Below, one piece after another: positions 1 through 6,071 of a stretch of DNA of 6,276 bases (position 1 is the stretch's first letter; every line of letters starts with the position of its first letter). The DNA is from Gammaproteobacteria bacterium (GTDB lineage Bacteria; Pseudomonadota; Gammaproteobacteria; Steroidobacterales; Steroidobacteraceae). Position numbers and translations under genes: made by a program. Location: positions 1-6,276 of the forward strand of contig JASHSR010000111.1 in the NCBI GenBank assembly GCA_030038645.1, read 5' to 3'. The notes under the pieces were generated by a model that was not told where the DNA came from, did no database searches, and worked only from the letters and a program-made list of their open reading frames with translations.

Positions 1-442
1 GCGGCGCATACGTGCGGTTCTGCCATTCCACCCAGATCTGCGTGCCGAGCCACAGGCGCGTGTTCTCGTGCGCGATGATCTTCGCTCCGGCTCGGCTCAT
101 CCGCTCGTTGCCGCCGGTATGGTCCCAGTGCCAGTGGGTGTTGAAGACGGTGCGGATGGTGTGGCCCCCGGGCAGAGTGGCCACGGTGTCGAGCAGCTCG
201 CCGGAGCGCTCCGGGGAGCCCGAGTCCACGAGCAGCACCCCATCGGGTCCGCTCAGGACCACGACGTTGCCGCCGGCACCCGAGATGACGGCGAGACGGT
301 CTGTCAGCCGCGTGACCGTGAGGGGAGCGGCGCGCCGGGAGCGCGCAAGCGCCGCGGCCGGCACTAGGCCCGAGAGGCTCAGCCCGGCGGCTCCGCCGGC
401 GAGAGTCGTCAAAAAATGCCTACGGCTGGACATCGGTTTCAT
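1..442 (-). CDS. Tat-exported metallo-beta-lactamase-fold hydrolase, N-terminal part (runs off left edge)
   Basis: This is a zinc-dependent hydrolase of the metallo-beta-lactamase (MBL) fold; 147 codons are visible and the C-terminus lies outside the window. Residues 5-11 read SSRRHFL, a twin-arginine motif, followed by an Ala/Gly/Leu-rich stretch ending near PAAALA (28-33), so export of the folded protein to the periplasm by the Tat pathway is likely. After the signal come the strands GNVVVLSGPDGVLLVDSGS (58-76) and then NTHWHWDHTGGN (101-112), which carries the HxHxDH zinc motif as H103, H105, D107 and H108. The start could be 442 (MKPMSSRR) or 433 (MSSRR); neither has a clear Shine-Dalgarno, and the longer form is given. 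The family has many substrates (lactams, lactones, thioesters, quinoprotein-associated hydrolases) and the specificity-determining C-terminal half is missing, so no substrate is assigned. It is transcribed divergently from the transporter gene. Confidence 0.9.
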   Translation of the reverse strand, partial: MKPMSSRRHFLTTLAGGAAGLSLSGLVPAAALARSRRAAPLTVTRLTDRLAVISGAGGNVVVLSGPDGVLLVDSGSPERSGELLDTVATLPGGHTIRTVFNTHWHWDHTGGNERMSRAGAKIIAHENTRLWLGTQIWVEWQNRTYAP

Positions 443-803
443 CGCTCGCAGGTGCCCGTCACACTCGCCTGACCACCGATTCCAGCGAGCACCGGACGGG
501 TATGCGTAACATATGAGCGATAACGGGTCAACGCGTTAGTTTCGGGCAGCTGAGCCATCACTATCAAGTGCGTGGCGAGCAATATGGGTGCCGTTCCGCG
601 GCAGTGCACCATCTGGTGAACAGCGCGGGTCTCATCCGGGCGCTCGCAGGGGGAGCCGGGCTGCTCGGGGGCTCCGAGAGGCCTCCGAAGGGCTCCCACG
701 AGCATATGGTCTAGCTCAAGCTCTGGTATCGCCGCAGGTCAGGCTCCGCTAACATGCTGCGCTGTCGAGTGCTGCACCTGCGCTAGGGTATCGGGGATCA
801 TCG
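443..803. other. Divergent intergenic region, no convincing gene
   Basis: This 361-bp stretch lies between the minus-strand MBL gene and the plus-strand transporter, so it should carry promoters for both. No frame here has a ribosome binding site plus protein-like composition. Structure seen: TAACG (521-525) with CGTTA (534-538), the latter inside the 8-bp palindrome AACGCGTT (530-537); a hairpin TGCCG-TTCCG-CGGCA (589-603); a small dyad CACC-ATCT-GGTG just after it (607-618); and an imperfect 11-bp tandem repeat, CTCCGAGAGGC (672-682) then CTCCGAAGGGC (683-693). The GC content appears lower than in the flanking genes, as expected of a regulatory spacer. I found no clear sigma-70 promoter for the transporter. 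Confidence 0.6.
503..531 (-). promoter_or_regulatory. Possible weak promoter for the MBL hydrolase gene
   Basis: Read on the minus strand, TTGACC (526-531) matches the sigma-70 -35 box at five of six positions. It is followed after 17 bp by TACGCA (503-508), which matches the -10 box poorly. It would give a leader of roughly 55 nt before the start at 442. The -35 hexamer overlaps the palindrome AACGCGTT, which could act as an operator. The poor -10 box makes this a weak call. Confidence 0.2.
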
Positions 804-2135
804 ATGGGCGATGCCGTGCCGGCGTACGTCGGGATCGGGCGCTCTCAGTGGCGCACGATCGTGCTCTCGAGCCTCGGCGGGGCGCTCGAGTTCTACGACT
901 TCGTCATCTACAGCACCTTCGCACAGTACATCGGCGATGCGTTCTTCGCCCCGGCGAAGAGCCCGCTCATCGGCCTGATGCTCTCCTACTCGGTGTTCGC
1001 CCTGGGTTATGTCCCCCGCCTCGTGGGCGGGGTCATCTTCAGCCACTTCGGCGACAAGTACGGGCGGCGCCGGGTGTTCATCTGCTCCATCCTCATCATG
1101 TCCTCGGCCACGCTCGCGCTCGGCCTGCTCCCGGGCTACGCACAATGGGGCGCCGGCGCCACCGTGGCGGTGATCGCTTTGAGGCTGATCCAGGGCTTCT
1201 CGCTCGGCGGGGAGCTGCCGGGCGCCATCACCTACGTCGTCGAGACGGCTCCGCAGCGGGCGGGCTTCTCCTCCGGCTTCATCTTCTTCTGCGTGAACAC
1301 GGGTGTCGCGCTCGCCTCGGCGGTCGGGTTTGGGGTGGTGAAGCTGCTCGATCCCGCTCAAGTCGCCGCGTGGGGCTGGCGCATCGGCTTTCTCTTCGGC
1401 GGCCTCATCGGCTTCGTGAGCTTCTGGCTGAGACTCTCGCTCTCCGAGACCGAGGAGTTCAAGAAGCTGCGTCACACGACTTCCAAGCAGCCCTTCCTCG
1501 AGCTCATGCGCACCGCGCCGGCGCCGACGCTCTTCGCTGTTGCGGCGATGGTCGCGACGGCCGGCTTCAACGGGCTGCTCTTCGCGATGCCGACCTTCAT
1601 GCAGCGGGTGATGCACCACAGCTACCTCGAGGGCATCGAGGCGCAGAACCTCGGGCTCCTGGTGCTCTCCTTCGGCCTGCTCACCGCCGCGTGGCTGAGC
1701 GACAAGATCCCGAGGCGCTGGATCCTCGGCTTCGGATCGCTGCTCCTCGCCCTCTTCTGCTTCCCGTTCTTCGATGCGGCGGCCGGCCACACGGTGCGGC
1801 TCATCCCGCTCTTCCTCGGCGCGGGCGTCGCCGCGTCCTTCTGCAACGGGCCGATGGCCGGCATCGTGGCCGACCTCTTCCCCACCCGCATCCGCTTCAG
1901 CGGCATCGCGGTCTCGTTCAACCTCGCATTTTCCTTATTCAGCGGGACGGCTCCCCTCATCGCCACCCTGCTGGTCGCGGCAACGGGCTCCGCGACGGGT
2001 CCGGCCTACCTCATGCTCGGCTGTGCGCTCATCACCCTCATCGCCATGCTGTTCATCAAGCGCCACGAAGGGCGCATCATGGGCCACGCCGCCGTGCCCG
2101 ACGCCGCCCCCGCGACATCTTTTCCGGTCCAGTGA
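804..2135 (+). CDS. MFS transporter, metabolite:H+ symporter (MHS) family
   Basis: This is an inner-membrane secondary transporter of 443 residues, a usual length for the MHS family (relatives include KgtP, ProP, ShiA and citrate/dicarboxylate carriers), with about 12 hydrophobic segments. Family hallmarks are in order: GALEFYDFVIY in TM1 (26-36); the loop 2-3 signature GGVIFSHFGDKYGRRRVF (75-92); RLIQGFSLGGELPGA in TM4-5 (127-141); GWRIGFLFGG (191-200) leading to the SETEEF segment (214-219) before the central loop; and LFPTRIRFSGIAVSFNLAF (358-376) in the C-terminal half. These make family membership secure. The substrate is not: a small carboxylate imported with protons is the likeliest guess, given malate synthase next door. 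The ATG at 804 has only a weak upstream match (CGGGGA, 791-797). The reading frame ends 92 bp before aceB on the same strand. Confidence 0.93.
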   Translation: MGDAVPAYVGIGRSQWRTIVLSSLGGALEFYDFVIYSTFAQYIGDAFFAPAKSPLIGLMLSYSVFALGYVPRLVGGVIFSHFGDKYGRRRVFICSILIMSSATLALGLLPGYAQWGAGATVAVIALRLIQGFSLGGELPGAITYVVETAPQRAGFSSGFIFFCVNTGVALASAVGFGVVKLLDPAQVAAWGWRIGFLFGGLIGFVSFWLRLSLSETEEFKKLRHTTSKQPFLELMRTAPAPTLFAVAAMVATAGFNGLLFAMPTFMQRVMHHSYLEGIEAQNLGLLVLSFGLLTAAWLSDKIPRRWILGFGSLLLALFCFPFFDAAAGHTVRLIPLFLGAGVAASFCNGPMAGIVADLFPTRIRFSGIAVSFNLAFSLFSGTAPLIATLLVAATGSATGPAYLMLGCALITLIAMLFIKRHEGRIMGHAAVPDAAPATSFPVQ

Positions 2136-2145
2136 AGATACTTTG

Positions 2146-2168
2146 GCCCCAGGACGGCTGGGCATTTT
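2146..2168 (+). terminator. Weak intrinsic-terminator-like hairpin after the transporter
   Basis: CCCAG (2148-2152) and CTGGG (2158-2162) form a 5-bp stem around the loop GACGG. It can be extended by outer pairs if one or two bases bulge. CATTTT follows (2163-2168). The stem and T-run are both short, so termination would be partial. If real, it attenuates transcription between the transporter gene and aceB. Confidence 0.3.
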
Positions 2169-2174
2169 CGACCG

Positions 2175-2203
2175 TTGGGGGCATAGTGAGGCAGGATTAT
2201 TGA
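2175..2203 (+). promoter_or_regulatory. Possible weak promoter in front of aceB
   Basis: TTGGGG (2175-2180) and TATTGA (2198-2203) are separated by 17 bp. Each matches the sigma-70 hexamer only in its first half. Transcription would begin near 2210, leaving a very short leader that still contains the aceB Shine-Dalgarno. The placement after a terminator-like hairpin is suggestive, but the match is poor. Confidence 0.2.
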
Positions 2204-2214
2204 TGAATGGGAAA

Positions 2215-2221
2215 GGGAGGA
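2215..2221 (+). promoter_or_regulatory. Ribosome binding site deciding the aceB start
   Basis: GGGAGGA lies 6 nt before the ATG at 2228. A second in-frame ATG at 2207 lies upstream of this site, so translation should begin at 2228 and not 2207. Confidence 0.85.
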
Positions 2222-2227
2222 CGCTCG

Positions 2228-3871
2228 ATGTCCGTCGCCGCCTTTCGTGACCGCTCGACACCCCGTGCGCCAGCGGGCGTCACCCTGCGCTATCCCATGG
2301 GTCCCCGGCACGAGGAGATCCTGACGCCCGAGGCGCTCGAGTTCCTGGCCGCGCTGCACCGGCGCTTCGAGCCGCGGCGCTCGCAGATCCTGCACGCGCG
2401 GGTCAATCGCCAGGCGCGCTACGACGCGGGGGAGCTCCCCGACTTTGCCCGGGAGACCGCGGACATCCGCAGCGCCGACTGGCGGGTCGGCTCGATCCCC
2501 GCGGACCTCCTCGACCGGCGCGTCGAGATCACGGGCCCGACCGACCGCAAGATGATCATCAATGCGCTCAACTCCGGCGCCAAGGTCTTCATGGCGGATT
2601 TCGAGGACGCGAACTCCCCCACCTGGCACAACCTGCTCGACGGGCAGATCAACCTCCTCGACCGTTGGCACGGCACGCTCGACTTTGAGGATCCCACGAG
2701 CGGCAAGCGCTATGCGCTCGGCCCGAGCCCGGCCGTGCTGATGGTGCGCCCGCGCGGCTGGCACCTTCCCGAGCCGGGCGTGACGGTGGACGGCGCGCCG
2801 ATGTCGGGGAGCCTGTTCGACTTTGGCCTCTACGTCTTCCACAACGCGCAGGCGCTACTCGAGCGGGGCACCGGGCCTTACTTCTACGTTCCGAAGCTCG
2901 AGAGCTATCCGGAAGCGCGGCTCTGGAACAGCGTGTTCCTCTTCGCCGAGGAGCGGCTCGGCCTCGCGCCGGGCACCATCAAGGTGACGGTGCTCATCGA
3001 GACGCTGCCCGCGGCCTTCGAGATGGACGAGATCCTGCACGAGCTGCGCGAGCACATCGTGGGCTTGAACTGCGGCCGCTGGGACTACATGTTCTCCTTC
3101 ATCAAGAAGCTCCGCGGGAACGCGACGTACGTGCTGCCCGACCGCTCGCAAGTCGTGATGGGCAAAGCGTTCCTGCGCGCGTACTCGCTCCTCCTCATCA
3201 AGACCTGCCACCGCCGCGGCGCATTCGCGATGGGCGGCATGGCCGCTCAGATCCCGAACCGGCGCGACCGCGAAGCGAACGCTGCGGCGCTGGAGCGCGT
3301 TCGGGAGGACAAGGAGCGCGAGGCCTCCGACGGCCACGACGGCACGTGGGTCGCGCATCCGGACCTCGTGCCGGTCGCGCAGGACGTGTTCGACAGGCTG
3401 ATGCCGCAACCGAACCAGCTGCATCGCCTGCGCGAGGACGTGAGCGTCGGCCAGAAGGAGATGCTCGAGGTGCATCAGGGCACGCGGACCGACGCGGGGC
3501 TGCGCCTCAACGTCCGTGTCGGCGTGCAGTACATCGAGGCGTGGCTGCGGGGCCGCGGCGCCGTGCCGCTCTACAACCTGATGGAGGACGCCGCGACGGC
3601 GGAGATCAGCCGAGCGCAGGTGTGGCAGTGGGTCCACTACGGCATCACGCTGGAGGACGGCACACGCGCAACCCCCGAGCTGCTCGACCGGATCATCACC
3701 GAGGAGATGGCCCGCGTGCGGCAGGAGGTGGGCGCCAAGGCCTACGACGGCGGGCGCTTCCCGGAGGCCATTCGCCTCTTCCGGGACCTCTCCACCGCGA
3801 AGGATTTCGAGGAATTTCTGACCCTGCCCGCGTTCCCCCTCCTGCGCGAGGCGGAGGACGCGTCGGCCTGA
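2228..3871 (+). CDS. aceB: Malate synthase A
   Basis: This cytoplasmic enzyme condenses glyoxylate with acetyl-CoA and water to give malate and CoA. At 547 residues it has the size of the A isoform (the G isoform is about 720). Recognised parts: MADFEDANSPTWHN (122-135); VRPRGWHLPE with R174 as the likely catalytic arginine (173-182); IETLPAAFEMDEIL, whose E258 is the expected Mg2+ ligand; REHIVGLNCGRWDYMF (274-289), which fits the malate synthase signature and supplies the second ligand D286; HRRGAFAMGGMAAQIPNR; DGTWVAHPDL; and LMEDAATAEISRAQ with D454 as the expected catalytic base. The E258-D286 spacing of 28 equals that recalled for the G-isoform metal ligands. All key residues are present, so the enzyme should be active. 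It lies between the transporter (92 bp upstream) and the ThDP enzyme (68 bp downstream). No isocitrate lyase gene is in the window, so the glyoxylate source is not shown. Confidence 0.97.
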   Translation: MSVAAFRDRSTPRAPAGVTLRYPMGPRHEEILTPEALEFLAALHRRFEPRRSQILHARVNRQARYDAGELPDFARETADIRSADWRVGSIPADLLDRRVEITGPTDRKMIINALNSGAKVFMADFEDANSPTWHNLLDGQINLLDRWHGTLDFEDPTSGKRYALGPSPAVLMVRPRGWHLPEPGVTVDGAPMSGSLFDFGLYVFHNAQALLERGTGPYFYVPKLESYPEARLWNSVFLFAEERLGLAPGTIKVTVLIETLPAAFEMDEILHELREHIVGLNCGRWDYMFSFIKKLRGNATYVLPDRSQVVMGKAFLRAYSLLLIKTCHRRGAFAMGGMAAQIPNRRDREANAAALERVREDKEREASDGHDGTWVAHPDLVPVAQDVFDRLMPQPNQLHRLREDVSVGQKEMLEVHQGTRTDAGLRLNVRVGVQYIEAWLRGRGAVPLYNLMEDAATAEISRAQVWQWVHYGITLEDGTRATPELLDRIITEEMARVRQEVGAKAYDGGRFPEAIRLFRDLSTAKDFEEFLTLPAFPLLREAEDASA

Positions 3872-3924
3872 AGCCGGCTTGCGCGCCGATCGCTCGTCGA
3901 AGTACCGATTCATTTGAGAGCCCC

Positions 3925-3929
3925 GGGAG
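3925..3929 (+). promoter_or_regulatory. Ribosome binding site for the TTG-started ThDP enzyme
   Basis: GGGAG lies 10 nt before the TTG at 3940, a rather long spacing. It overlaps the palindrome GAGTACTC (3927-3934). No in-frame ATG or GTG lies nearby, and the conserved GVDTLFGYP motif sits at residues 15-23 from this TTG, exactly where the family expects it. Confidence 0.55.
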
Positions 3930-3939
3930 TACTCGTCCG

Positions 3940-5571
3940 TTGAAGACCGACGCTGCCATTGCCGAGATCCTGAAGCGCGAGGGAGTCGACACGCTGTTCG
4001 GCTATCCGCGCAACCGCCTGCTCGAGGCCGCCGCGATCGCCGACATCCGCACCATCATCGTGCGCCAGGAGCGCGTCGGCCTGCACATGGCCGATGCCGT
4101 CTCGCGCTTGACGCGCGGGCGCAAGATGGGCGTGTTCTGCATGCAGCACGGCCCCGGCTCGGAGAATGCCTACGGGGGCGTCGCGCAGGCGTACGGGGAG
4201 TCCGTTCCCGTGCTCGTGCTGCCGCAGGGCTACTCCCGCCGGCTCGCGCACGTGCCGCACAACTTCAACTCCGCGCGCGAGATGGCGGGCGTCGCCAAGC
4301 ACACGGAGCCCGTGACGCTCGGCGCGGAAGTGCCGAACATCTTTCGCCGCGCCTTCACGCAGCTACGCAACGGCCGCCTCCAGCCGGTCGTCGTCGAGAT
4401 CCCTCACGACGCCTTCGCGGACGAGGTGCCCGAGCCGCTCGCCTACACGCCGGTCATCCGCGCGCGCTCGGGGCCGGATCCGGCCGATGTCGTCCGGGTC
4501 GCCGAGGTGCTCCTGAAAGCCGAGTGTCCGGTGATCTACGCCGGGCAGGGCGTGCACTGGGCAGAGGCCTACGCCGAGCTCGCCGAGCTCGCCGAGCTGC
4601 TCGCCATCCCCGTGTGCACGAGCCTGCCGGGGAAGAGCTCGTTCGATGAGACGCATCCTCTTGCGCTCGGCTCGGGCGGAGCCGCGTACCCGCGCACCGT
4701 GTCGCATTTCCTCGCCCGCGCCGACGTGATCTTCGGCGTCGGCTGCAGCTTCTCGGAGACGGCGTTCGGCGTCGCCATGCCGCCCGGCAAGACGATGATT
4801 CACGCGACGCTCGATCCGCTCGACCTCAACAAGGCGATCCCGACGCAGTACGCGCTGATCGGCGATGCGCAGCTCGCGCTGCGCGCGCTGCTCGAGGTGT
4901 GCCGCAACAAGCTCCGCGGCACGCGTCGCGACGCGACGAAGGTCGCCGCGGAAATCGCGGCCGTCCGCGAGGAGTGGCTGCGCGAGTGGCGCCCGAAGCT
5001 CACCTCCGATCGCGCGCCGCTGAGTCCGTATCGTGTCCTGTGGGACCTGCAGCACACGGTGAACGTCGCCGAGACGATCATCACGCACGATGCGGGGAGC
5101 CCGCGCGACCAGCTCTCGCCATTCTGGCGCTCGACGAAGCCGCTCACCTACATCGGCTGGGGCAAGACCACGCAGCTCGGCTACGGCCTGGGTCTCGCGA
5201 TGGGCGCGAAGCTCGTGCACCCGGAGAAGCTCTGCATCAACGTCTGGGGCGATGCGGCGATCGGCTTCACGGGCATGGACTTCGAGACCGCGGTACGCGA
5301 GCGCCTGCCGATCCTTTCAATCCTGCTCAACAACTTCGCGATGGCGATCGAGCTCAACGTGATGCCCAAGGCGACCGAGAAGTACCGCGCGACGGACATC
5401 TCGGGCGACTATGCCGCGATGGCACGCGCGTTCGGCGGCTACGGAGAGCGCGTGACCGATCCGGCGCAGATCGTCCCGGCGATCGAGCGCGGCATCGCGC
5501 AGACTCGCGCGGGCAAGCCCGCCCTTCTCGAGTTCATCACGGAGAAGGAAACGCAGTTCTCGCGGTCGTGA
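3940..5571 (+). CDS. Thiamine-diphosphate-requiring enzyme, acetolactate synthase/decarboxylase superfamily
   Basis: This is a cytoplasmic ThDP enzyme of 543 residues with the three-domain order of the IlvB/POX/benzoylformate decarboxylase superfamily. The pyrimidine-binding domain (about 1-165) has GVDTLFGYP, RQERVGLHMADAVSR with the cofactor-activating glutamate E44, and MQHGPGSENAYGG. The central domain (about 178-310) has CPVIYAGQGVHW and PLALGSGG. The diphosphate-binding domain (about 360-543) has the motif G437-D438-A439 through N464-N465, where D438 and N465 should hold the metal. The motif reads GDA where GDG is usual. The reaction cannot be named: cleavage or carboligation of a 2-keto acid or acyl-CoA is expected. 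E44 argues against glyoxylate carboligase, which has valine there. The TTG start is chosen because no ATG or GTG fits the domain boundary. Co-direction with aceB suggests that its product or substrate links to glyoxylate or acetyl-CoA. Confidence 0.9.
   Translation: MKTDAAIAEILKREGVDTLFGYPRNRLLEAAAIADIRTIIVRQERVGLHMADAVSRLTRGRKMGVFCMQHGPGSENAYGGVAQAYGESVPVLVLPQGYSRRLAHVPHNFNSAREMAGVAKHTEPVTLGAEVPNIFRRAFTQLRNGRLQPVVVEIPHDAFADEVPEPLAYTPVIRARSGPDPADVVRVAEVLLKAECPVIYAGQGVHWAEAYAELAELAELLAIPVCTSLPGKSSFDETHPLALGSGGAAYPRTVSHFLARADVIFGVGCSFSETAFGVAMPPGKTMIHATLDPLDLNKAIPTQYALIGDAQLALRALLEVCRNKLRGTRRDATKVAAEIAAVREEWLREWRPKLTSDRAPLSPYRVLWDLQHTVNVAETIITHDAGSPRDQLSPFWRSTKPLTYIGWGKTTQLGYGLGLAMGAKLVHPEKLCINVWGDAAIGFTGMDFETAVRERLPILSILLNNFAMAIELNVMPKATEKYRATDISGDYAAMARAFGGYGERVTDPAQIVPAIERGIAQTRAGKPALLEFITEKETQFSRS
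4573..4599 (+). repeat. Three tandem 9-bp units inside the ThDP enzyme gene
   Basis: GCCGAGCTC occurs twice and then as GCCGAGCTG, in frame, giving Ala-Glu-Leu three times (residues 212-220) in a helix of the central domain. This looks like a local slippage expansion in a helix that tolerates it. The repeat number could vary between strains. Confidence 0.7.
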
Positions 5572-5583
5572 GGGACGGCGGGC

Positions 5584-5615
5584 GGCGCCGAACCGCGCTA
5601 CCGCGGCGTTGCGCC
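5584..5615 (+). terminator. GC-rich hairpin just after the ThDP enzyme
   Basis: An inner stem CCGCG (5593-5597)/CGCGG (5602-5606) closes the loop CTAC. An outer stem GGCGC (5584-5588)/GCGCC (5611-5615) is separated from it by a mostly unpaired 4x4 internal loop. No T-run follows, so this is not a classical intrinsic terminator. It may pause polymerase or protect the 3' end of the three-gene transcript, in an 81-bp gap between converging genes. Confidence 0.35.
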
Positions 5616-5624
5616 CTGACCTGC

Positions 5625-5641
5625 GACGCGCGCGAAGCGTC
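5625..5641. repeat. Small inverted repeat between converging genes
   Basis: GACGC (5625-5629) and GCGTC (5637-5641) flank a 7-nt loop. It lies 12 bp past the stop codon of the minus-strand secreted-protein gene and 54 bp past the ThDP enzyme, so it could contribute to 3'-end formation for either. There is no T-run on either strand. Confidence 0.3.
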
Positions 5642-5652
5642 ATACAGGTCTG

Positions 5653-5910
5653 TTACTCGTTACTCACTCGACCCTGTGCGATGATACGCCCGAGGTTGTC
5701 GCGAACCGGACACGGCGAGCCGACCGGCTGGCCGTTGGCCACCGGATAGACGGTGAATAATGGTCCAAATACACCGTTTGCCCACTGCCGGCAGACGTTG
5801 CCGAATACTACGACACGACCGTTAGGTTGACTTACCCGCCACGTGGTCGCACTGGCGCAGGTCGCGCCCAAGACCATTGCCGATAGAGCTGCTAACTTCA
5901 GCATTCTCAT
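5653..5910 (-). CDS. Small secreted protein, unknown function
   Basis: This 85-residue protein belongs to no family I recognise. Residues 1-21 form a typical Sec signal peptide: MRMLK, a hydrophobic core AALSAMVLGA, then CASA, with cleavage expected after the ASA at 21. The C18 context (GATC) does not fit a lipobox, so a soluble periplasmic or secreted product is likelier than a lipoprotein. The mature part of about 64 residues is rich in Val, Gly and Asn, has W24 and W43, and has exactly two cysteines (C40, C67) that could form a disulfide. It ends RIIAQGRVSNE. The ATG at 5910 is supported by a strong Shine-Dalgarno. The GC content looks lower than in the neighbouring metabolic genes, so a different history or weaker codon selection is possible. 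It converges on the ThDP enzyme and is probably a separate transcription unit. Confidence 0.82.
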   Translation of the reverse strand: MRMLKLAALSAMVLGATCASATTWRVSQPNGRVVVFGNVCRQWANGVFGPLFTVYPVANGQPVGSPCPVRDNLGRIIAQGRVSNE

Positions 5911-5916
5911 GACAAT

Positions 5917-5923
5917 CTCCTAC
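5917..5923 (-). promoter_or_regulatory. Strong ribosome binding site of the small secreted-protein gene
   Basis: Read on the minus strand, GTAGGAG lies 6 nt before the ATG at 5910. It is among the best Shine-Dalgarno matches in the window, and with the signal peptide it is the main reason to accept this short gene. Confidence 0.85.
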
Positions 5924-6005
5924 GTCCCAACACTTCGCCGGCGCGGCCTTCCACGATCGATCGAAAGATCTCCAATCGACTGCTGCGCTCATGATCCTTG
6001 TCCAG

Positions 6006-6020
6006 GGGAAAATCATTCCC
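6006..6020. repeat. 15-bp dyad, operator-like
   Basis: GGGAA (6006-6010) and TTCCC (6016-6020) flank AATCA. The site lies 96-110 bp upstream of the secreted-protein start, a position suited to a regulator binding site. The regulator is unknown. Confidence 0.4.
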
Positions 6021-6071
6021 ATTCGCGGCCGCAGTGCGCGTTGATGGCAAGATACGCAGGAGTGGCGAAGA

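Noticed and set aside
439..705. 88-codon minus-strand frame in the divergent intergenic region
   Set aside because: It has no ribosome binding site, a composition without features, and overlaps the start of the hydrolase gene.
798..1790. 330-codon open frame antisense to the transporter gene
   Set aside because: The predicted protein is a Glu/Arg/Ala/His-rich low-complexity chain, typical of the antisense shadow of a high-GC gene; the plus strand encodes an unmistakable transporter.
848..2203. 451-codon plus-strand frame overlapping the transporter
   Set aside because: Arg/His/Leu-rich composition without membrane segments or motifs; an out-of-frame shadow of the transporter.
2855..3913. 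352-codon open frame antisense to aceB
   Set aside because: Shadow of a strongly coding strand; no motif, no ribosome binding site, and aceB is certain.
3346..3939. Upstream extension of the ThDP enzyme frame into aceB
   Set aside because: The extension is open only because of GC bias. Its translation is Pro/Arg/Gly-rich, and the domain begins right after the TTG at 3940, so a fusion protein is not supported.
4363..5220. 285-codon open frame antisense to the ThDP enzyme gene
   Set aside because: Arg/Glu/Ala-rich shadow lying entirely within a recognised coding region on the other strand.
3940..5571. Glyoxylate carboligase (Gcl) assignment for the ThDP enzyme, suggested by the malate synthase neighbour
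   Set aside because: Gcl enzymes have valine at the cofactor-activating position; here E44 is glutamate. No tartronate semialdehyde reductase or hydroxypyruvate isomerase gene is nearby.
5653..5910. Lipoprotein reading of the small secreted protein through C18
   Set aside because: The residues before C18 are G-A-T, which do not fit a lipobox, whereas ASA at 19-21 is a good signal peptidase I site.
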